A stretch of 13,186 nucleotides of DNA from Candidatus Agathobaculum merdigallinarum (GTDB taxonomy: Bacteria > Bacillota > Clostridia > Oscillospirales > Butyricicoccaceae), in the NCBI GenBank assembly GCA_019115425.1, contig DXDO01000169.1:1-13186 (forward strand). The letters run 5' to 3'. The position numbers and the translations under genes are program-made. Below, one piece after another: positions 13,141 to 13,186 of the stretch (position 1 is its first letter; each line of letters begins with the position of its first letter). Under the pieces are notes generated by a model, which ran no database searches, was not told where the DNA came from, and saw only the letters and a list, made by a program, of their open reading frames with translations.

Positions 13141-13186
13141 ATCTTCACTTTGTTACGCAATAGGACGTCATTTTTGAGGGTAGAAG

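Overview
The window reads as chromosomal DNA of a GC-rich, low-redundancy Firmicute, most likely a gut-type member of class Clostridia (Oscillospirales or Butyricicoccaceae-like; this placement is inference). Supporting signs are AGGAGG-type ribosome binding sites, Gram-positive SOS boxes (CGAAC-N4-GTTCG type), an Asp23/YloU plus FakA (YloV) pair, a tandem glycine riboswitch in front of an AGCS symporter, and an FHA-SEDS/PBP pair. No rRNA, tRNA, CRISPR array or phage genes were seen.

Layout. (1) 1-5362: a block bounded by two inverted, almost identical 130-151 bp repeat elements (MITE-like, ends resembling IS ends). Inside are, leftward, a glycine-riboswitch-controlled Na+:alanine/glycine symporter and, rightward, an FHA-RodA/FtsW fusion directly abutting a class B penicillin-binding protein. 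(2) 5367-6396: a divergent pair, a flavodoxin-like protein with a GTG start and an HxlR-type regulator, sharing an intergenic region with three short dyads that are probable operators. (3) 6405-7469: a small two-helix membrane protein and peptidyl-tRNA hydrolase (pth), both leftward. (4) 7513-7791: the most interesting part, a gene-free-looking gap that holds what appears to be a complete type I toxin-antitoxin module. It has a consensus promoter, a leader hairpin that buries the Shine-Dalgarno sequence, a 24-codon hydrophobic peptide gene with a TTG start, a structured 3' region, and a perfect consensus promoter on the other strand firing an antisense RNA into the toxin's 3' end. (5) 7810-10023: leftward asp23-fakA operon whose spacer is a continuous chain of six hairpins. 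(6) 10214-13136: rightward lexA-recG, with two SOS boxes at the lexA promoter and a terminator after recG.

How the genes work together. The FHA-SEDS protein and its PBP form a glycosyltransferase/transpeptidase pair for peptidoglycan synthesis, with the FHA domain suggesting control by Ser/Thr phosphorylation. LexA and RecG are DNA-damage response and fork-repair functions, probably co-transcribed and so SOS-inducible here. FakA is the kinase for exogenous fatty acids. Pth recycles peptidyl-tRNA. The HxlR protein probably represses the flavodoxin gene and itself in answer to an electrophile or redox signal. The symporter is switched on by glycine through the riboswitch terminator.
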